Assembly: GCA_014323785.1 (NCBI GenBank)
Contig: JACONJ010000040.1
Coordinates: 1-38,448 of the forward strand
Direction: 5' to 3'
Length of the DNA: 38,448 nt
Origin: Paracoccaceae bacterium
Lineage (GTDB): Bacteria > Pseudomonadota > Alphaproteobacteria > Rhodobacterales > Rhodobacteraceae
Positions 34,464 to 38,448 of this stretch are shown piece after piece. The stretch's first letter is position 1, and every line of letters starts with the position of its first letter. A program made the translations under genes and the position numbers. The notes under the pieces are model-generated. The model saw only the letters and a program-made list of their open reading frames with translations, ran no database searches and was not told where the DNA came from.

Positions 34464-34910
34464 TCAATTGTGGCCAGGTTCTTGATAAACGCCCTGTGCC
34501 TGTAAGGCGTCGATCACCTCGGCGGGCATATAGGTTTCATCATGGCGGGCCAGAATCTCGGTTGCGCGGAACACGCCATCAACCATGGTGCCGGTGGCCA
34601 CCATCCCCTCACCCTCTTTGAACAGGTCCGGCAACACACCGGTATAGGTCACGGGTACTGAAGCACCGCCATCGGTGACATTGAAGGTGATGGTTTCCCC
34701 CCGGCCGCGGACAAGGGTACCCTGTTCCACCAGGCCACCGATACGAAACACCTCATCAGGTGTGGGCGGTGCTGTGGCAATATCCGATGGAGCCCGGAAG
34801 AAGTTGATCCCGTCGCGCAAGCCATAGCCGATCAGGGCGGCCGCACCGAACAGGCAAACAGTGGCCAGCAGGATCACCTGGATGCGACGCTGCTTTTTTA
34901 ACCCGCGCAT
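34464..34910 (-). CDS. ccmE: Cytochrome c maturation haem chaperone CcmE
   Basis: A 148-residue membrane-anchored periplasmic haem chaperone. It has one N-terminal membrane segment (about 11-32), an OB-fold with FRIGGLVEQGTLVRG and the haem-attachment motif HDETY with His123 and Tyr127. It follows argC by 12 bases. In many Rhodobacterales ccmF follows; here a tRNA and rplU come next, so the usual order stops. Confidence 0.95.
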   Translation of the reverse strand: MRGLKKQRRIQVILLATVCLFGAAALIGYGLRDGINFFRAPSDIATAPPTPDEVFRIGGLVEQGTLVRGRGETITFNVTDGGASVPVTYTGVLPDLFKEGEGMVATGTMVDGVFRATEILARHDETYMPAEVIDALQAQGVYQEPGHN

Positions 34911-34922
34911 TGCGGCCCCTTC

Positions 34923-35951
34923 CTAGGGAAACATGGGGGCAAAGCCCAGCCCCGCCGTCTCCCTGATCCCCAGCATCAGATTGGCGTTCTGGATCGCCTG
35001 ACCAGAAGAACCCTTGGTCAGATTGTCCAGTGCCACAATCACTTGCGCACGCCCTTCTTGCCGGTCTGCCACCACACCGACATGAACATGATTGGAACCG
35101 CGCACATCATGGGTCGAGGGAGCTGCGCCCAATGGAAGCACATGCACGAAGGGTTCCGCCTTATAGGCCGTGGCCAGGGCCGTGTGGAGCGCCCCCCCCT
35201 GCCCCTGGACATGACAACTGGCCAGGATACCCCGGTTCATCGGCACGAGATACGGGGTAAACTGAATCTGAACGGGCCGCCCGACGATGCTGGAAAATTC
35301 CTGATCGAACTCACCCAGGTGCCGATGTGTGCCGCCAAGCGCATAGGCATTCGTGCCTTCGGACACTTCTGCATGAAGCAGGTTTTCCTTAAGTGCCCGT
35401 CCCGCACCGGAAACGCCAGCCATCAGGTTGATGATAATTTCATCGGGGTCGATGACGCCTGCCCTTAGCAGGGGGGAAATGGCATATTGTCCGGCGGCCG
35501 CGTTGCAGCCGGTTCCGGCCACCAGGCGCGCCGCCCGGATTTCTTCCCGGTAAAACTCGGTCAGGCCGTAAACGGCATGGGCCTGTAACCCGGGCGCGTC
35601 ATGGGGTTTGCCATACCATTTTCGGTACGCCGCCGTATCCCGCAGCCGGAAATCCGCGCTAAGGTCAATGACCTTCACATTGCGCGGCAAGGCATTGATA
35701 ATGCTTTGCGATGTCGCATGCGGCAGGGCGCAGAACACCAAATCGACGCATGCAAAGTCGATGTCCTCGATCCGCTGCAGGACCGGCAGATGCGCACTGC
35801 GCAGAAAGGGAAACACCGACCCCATCGCCATTCCGGCCTTACGGTCAGCAGAGAGTGCGGTAATACGCATCTCGGGATGGGTCAGGATGATCCGAACCAG
35901 TTCCGCCCCAGTATAGCCAGAGGCACCAAGAATTGCGATTGCGCAGGGCAT
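34923..35951 (-). CDS. argC: N-acetyl-gamma-glutamyl-phosphate reductase
   Basis: A 342-residue NADPH-dependent enzyme, third step of arginine synthesis. The N-terminal Rossmann loop is [15 protein letters not shown], followed by [22 protein letters not shown] and the active-site Cys149 in [12 protein letters not shown]. The C-terminal part has the ISGAGR-like [14 protein letters not shown] and a histidine in [10 protein letters not shown]. It lies 13 bases after murI and 12 before ccmE. Confidence 0.95.
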   Translation of the reverse strand: MPCAIAILGASGYTGAELVRIILTHPEMRITALSADRKAGMAMGSVFPFLRSAHLPVLQRIEDIDFACVDLVFCALPHATSQSIINALPRNVKVIDLSADFRLRDTAAYRKWYGKPHDAPGLQAHAVYGLTEFYREEIRAARLVAGTGCNAAAGQYAISPLLRAGVIDPDEIIINLMAGVSGAGRALKENLLHAEVSEGTNAYALGGTHRHLGEFDQEFSSIVGRPVQIQFTPYLVPMNRGILASCHVQGQGGALHTALATAYKAEPFVHVLPLGAAPSTHDVRGSNHVHVGVVADRQEGRAQVIVALDNLTKGSSGQAIQNANLMLGIRETAGLGFAPMFP

Positions 35952-35964
35952 ATTGCCTGTACTC

Positions 35965-36786
35965 CTATCCGGGCCGGACAGATTCGAACTCGATCTTTCG
36001 TCGCAGAAATTGTGTAGCTGTGCCAGCGACGAATTCCGGATCGCCTGTCGTCAAAAACTGGGCCCTGTTGCCCGGCCCCAGCTTGTCGGGATGCCGCACC
36101 AGATAATCGGCCAGGCTTTCGGCCACCAGACTGGCCTGGGAATAGATCGCCACTTCGGGGCCCAGCGCATCCTGGAATACGCCCCCCAGGATCGGGTAAT
36201 GTGTGCAGCCCAGGACCGCTGCCTCGGGTGCGGGCATGCGGCGCATCAGGGCGTCTACATGGGATCGCACCAGTGCTTTGGCCAGGATCATATCGCCATC
36301 CTCGATCGCGTCAACGACACCGCCGCAGGGCTGCGCCTCGACGTCAACGCCGATGGCGCGGAACGCCAATTCCCGCTGAAACGCACGGCTGCGCACAGTG
36401 GCAGGGGTTGCAAAAAGCGCGACGTGTTTTACCGCAACCTCCCGTGGGGGGGTGTTGTCACCCCAGTGCCGCTCGGTCAGGGCCTCAATCATGGGGATGA
36501 ACACACCAAGAACGCGCTTGTCCCTGGGCACCCAGCCCTCTTGCATTCGGCGCAAGGCGACAGCCGACGCCGTGTTGCAGGCCAGGATCACCAGATCACA
36601 GCCCGCGTTAAACAGGTGCGCCACCCCGGCGGTGGTCAGCTCAAGCACATCCCCGGCATCCCGCACCCCATAGGGCGTGTGGGCATTGTCACCCAAATAG
36701 ACAAAGGGTACCCGGGGCAGGCGTTTACTTACCGCGTCCAGAACGGTCAACCCGCCCAGACCACTGTCAAAGATGCCGACGGCCAT
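35965..36786 (-). CDS. murI: Glutamate racemase
   Basis: A 273-residue cofactor-independent enzyme supplying D-glutamate for peptidoglycan. It has [26 protein letters not shown] and the two catalytic cysteines: Cys70 in LACNTASA and Cys194 in LGCTHYPIL. The ATG at 36786 matches the family start; the upstream open frame is not conserved in appearance. First gene of murI-argC-ccmE. Confidence 0.93.
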   Translation of the reverse strand: MAVGIFDSGLGGLTVLDAVSKRLPRVPFVYLGDNAHTPYGVRDAGDVLELTTAGVAHLFNAGCDLVILACNTASAVALRRMQEGWVPRDKRVLGVFIPMIEALTERHWGDNTPPREVAVKHVALFATPATVRSRAFQRELAFRAIGVDVEAQPCGGVVDAIEDGDMILAKALVRSHVDALMRRMPAPEAAVLGCTHYPILGGVFQDALGPEVAIYSQASLVAESLADYLVRHPDKLGPGNRAQFLTTGDPEFVAGTATQFLRRKIEFESVRPG

Positions 36787-37350
36787 TGTTGCGTGGACCC
36801 TATTCCGCGGCCCGGCGCGGTACCGCTTATAAAACCCAATCTCTCTGGCATTGCACGGGCGCGAGATCAAGCCACAGATCGCTTTCGCGCGGGACTTATG
36901 TCAACCCCGTGCGCAGCCTTTGGCCAATATGTACGGGGGCAGCCCGCGGGATGTGTACAGATGGCCCATCAACCGGAACAGGCACACTTTGTCGCCAGCA
37001 GGAAAAACTGGCACGACCTGCGCCTTGGATTTCGTGAACATCCGTGCGGTGAACATCCGCCAATTCAAGTTCATCAGTTGCCCGAGAGATGTACTGGCAG
37101 TCTAAGGTGGTGCCGCACGGAAACATACCAATTGCCCCTTATCCCCCAGCCACTCCGTGCGTGTTGATCCGGCCCCACCCTTCTTCGCCGTTCATGTTAA
37201 TGGATCGCATCCCTGAAATTGTAACGCGTATCCCTGCCCGCGGCACCGTTCAAAATATCGCCCCCGGCAGCGATTTTGGCTTTATTTTGGCACCGCTACG
37301 GTAAGGGCTGTGCGGTGTGGCTCGAAACAGGTGCGTGTAGGGGGCTCTTC
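36787..37350. other. Intergenic stretch without a recognised gene
   Basis: About 560 bases between murI and the partial RTX frame. Short open frames exist on both strands, but none shows a family motif together with a good ribosome-binding site. A plus-strand frame beginning near 37197 and ending 37304 looks weakly protein-like. It may be decayed coding sequence. Its upstream side must contain the murI promoter. Confidence 0.4.
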
Positions 37351-38448
37351 TTACGGCACGATTACGGGGCTTATGCAATGCGGTTGCGGAAAGCCCCAGT
37401 GGGCTTTGAGGGCATGCCGGAACCTATCGATGTTCGGTCCACGCCGCCTGCGCACGCCGCGCCCTTTGCAACCGGGCAACGGCCCCCCCCTGATGTGTTT
37501 CACAGGGGGCAGTCGCCGGGCTCCTTCCGCCAGCACCAAGCCGCGTTTGGGGCCTCCTCTGGCACGGGCCGGGTTAGGGGCGTTGTAGTGTGCGTCCCTT
37601 AGAAGACAAAGTCGTCTGCCGCCATCCCAAGTGATGACACTGGCACTTTCAGTATCCGTGCCTTCACTGGCAATGGCCAGGTCATCAAACCCAACCCCGC
37701 TTGCGGTGATCTGGATCAGGTCAACACCATCATCAAAGTCGGTGATGGTGTCATTCCCGTGGCCACTGCTGAACACAAATGTGTCCGCATTCATACCGCC
37801 AGTCAGAACGTCATCCCCATGGCCACCTATAAGGGTGTCGTCACCAAGGTTCCCTCTAAGGGTATCGTTGCCAGTGTTTCCGATAAGGGAATCATCACCA
37901 CTGCCGCCAGTCAGAACATCATCATCCCGACGCCCGATCAGTTTATCGTTTCCGGCAAACCCATTTATCGAGTCACGGCCATTGGTGCCCGTCAACGAAT
38001 TGTTGTTACCATTCCCTGCGATCACCTTATACGGGGGCTTGGGTGCAGCAGGTTCCTGATCAGGGGCAGGGCCAGGTTCAGGTTTCGGCGCAACTTCGGC
38101 TTCATCAAGGATGAAATCCCCTGCCGTCAGGGCCGTGTGAGCAACACCGTTCAAAGTGATGGTGCCACCGTCCCATGTGATGACGGCGGCGGGGTCTGTG
38201 TCCGTGCCTTCATTGGTAATGGTCAGATCACCAAACCCGACCCCGCTTGCGGTGATCTGGATCAGGTCGCTGCCATCCGCAAAGTCGGTGATGGTATCAT
38301 TCCCGTGGCCACTGCTGAACACAAATGTGTCCCTGCCCTCCCCACCGATGAGCATATCGTTGCCGGTTCCGCTGCGCAGGTGATCATGGCCCGCGCCACC
38401 GTTCAGATGGTTGGCCGCGTCATCCCCGGTCAGCGTGTCGGCGTGGGA
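37351..38448 (-). CDS. RTX (calcium-binding repeat) protein, partial at the right edge, frameshifted C-terminus
   Basis: The frame is open to the window edge, so the N terminus is missing. Reading leftwards it has nonapeptides (HLNGGAGHDHL), a [20 protein letters not shown] module, a strand region, a Pro/Glu linker (about 38035-38100), a second block ([18 protein letters not shown]) and a second DTFVF module, nearly a copy of the first. After ITWDGG (near 37620) the frame departs from the family. In the next frame the normal ending A-D-D-F-V-F-stop (37599-37619) is present, so a non-triplet deletion removed the expected strand and added an unrelated tail of about 85 residues. Type I secretion needs the native C terminus, so export may fail. 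Confidence 0.7.
   Translation of the reverse strand, partial: SHADTLTGDDAANHLNGGAGHDHLRSGTGNDMLIGGEGRDTFVFSSGHGNDTITDFADGSDLIQITASGVGFGDLTITNEGTDTDPAAVITWDGGTITLNGVAHTALTAGDFILDEAEVAPKPEPGPAPDQEPAAPKPPYKVIAGNGNNNSLTGTNGRDSINGFAGNDKLIGRRDDDVLTGGSGDDSLIGNTGNDTLRGNLGDDTLIGGHGDDVLTGGMNADTFVFSSGHGNDTITDFDDGVDLIQITASGVGFDDLAIASEGTDTESASVITWDGGRRLCLLRDAHYNAPNPARARGGPKRGLVLAEGARRLPPVKHIRGGPLPGCKGRGVRRRRGPNIDRFRHALKAHWGFPQPHCISPVIVP

Noticed and set aside
35953-37167. A 404-residue plus-strand frame opposite murI
   Set aside because: murI has both catalytic cysteine motifs; the antisense frame is a GC-rich shadow. Only its tail beyond 36787 lacks an alternative explanation and is noted as weakly coding.

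Overview
The window looks like chromosomal DNA of an alphaproteobacterium of the Rhodobacterales (Rhodobacteraceae/Roseobacteraceae type). The evidence is the GC-rich coding style, the gene sets rpsB-tsf, rplU-rpmA-obgE-proB-proA and murI-argC-ccmE, the FrcBCAK sugar transporter with its own kinase, a one-operon Pho/Pst system, and RTX (calcium-binding repeat) proteins. No tools were used. Assignments rest on reading motifs in the translations, and the start codons were chosen by ribosome-binding site, overlap and N-terminal sequence.

Layout. 1-7.5 kb is mostly housekeeping: bdhA, a probable small RNA with an orphan terminator, a YejA-like peptide-binding protein, a DUF502 membrane protein, rpsB, tsf, a secreted VasI/TagO-like protein and aroQ. 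7.6-14.1 kb is an accessory (defence or conflict) island. It holds a three-gene operon (regulator with MerR-like and DUF433 parts, broken by an in-frame stop; an unknown 148-residue protein; a DUF262-HNH nuclease), a truncated HipA-like kinase, a complete EcoRI-family adenine methyltransferase facing an inverted headless copy, a coiled-coil/transmembrane heptad-repeat protein, and a Panacea-domain antitoxin overlapping a two-helix membrane protein (PanAT-like). 14.15-21.5 kb is the phosphate regulon phoR-pstS-pstC-pstA-pstB-phoU-phoB, all on the minus strand, with two Pho boxes before pstS. 21.7-25.4 kb is frcB-frcC-frcA-frcK. 25.4-28.0 kb is an RTX gene followed by a second complete copy of the methyltransferase. 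28.2-36.8 kb is amino-acid, ribosome and cytochrome c biogenesis (Cys/Met-type PLP enzyme, proA, proB, obgE, rpmA, rplU, tRNA-Ser(CGA), ccmE, argC, murI). The right end is a partial RTX gene with a frameshift scar near its C terminus.

The most unusual structure is the methyltransferase repeat family. Copies A (10994-11962) and B (27002-27970) lie in a 1,043-bp direct repeat about 16 kb apart that encloses the pho and frc operons. Copy C (12086-12603) is a headless C-terminal half in inverted orientation to A, and D (about 9943-10081) is a scrap. A and C together form an inverted repeat around the only intact N-terminal half, which is the geometry of an invertible gene: flipping about 0.6 kb would join the same N-terminal half to the other C-terminal half in frame. 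I rank this, the small RNA candidate, the DUF262-HNH operon and the PanAT-like pair as the observations most worth following up.
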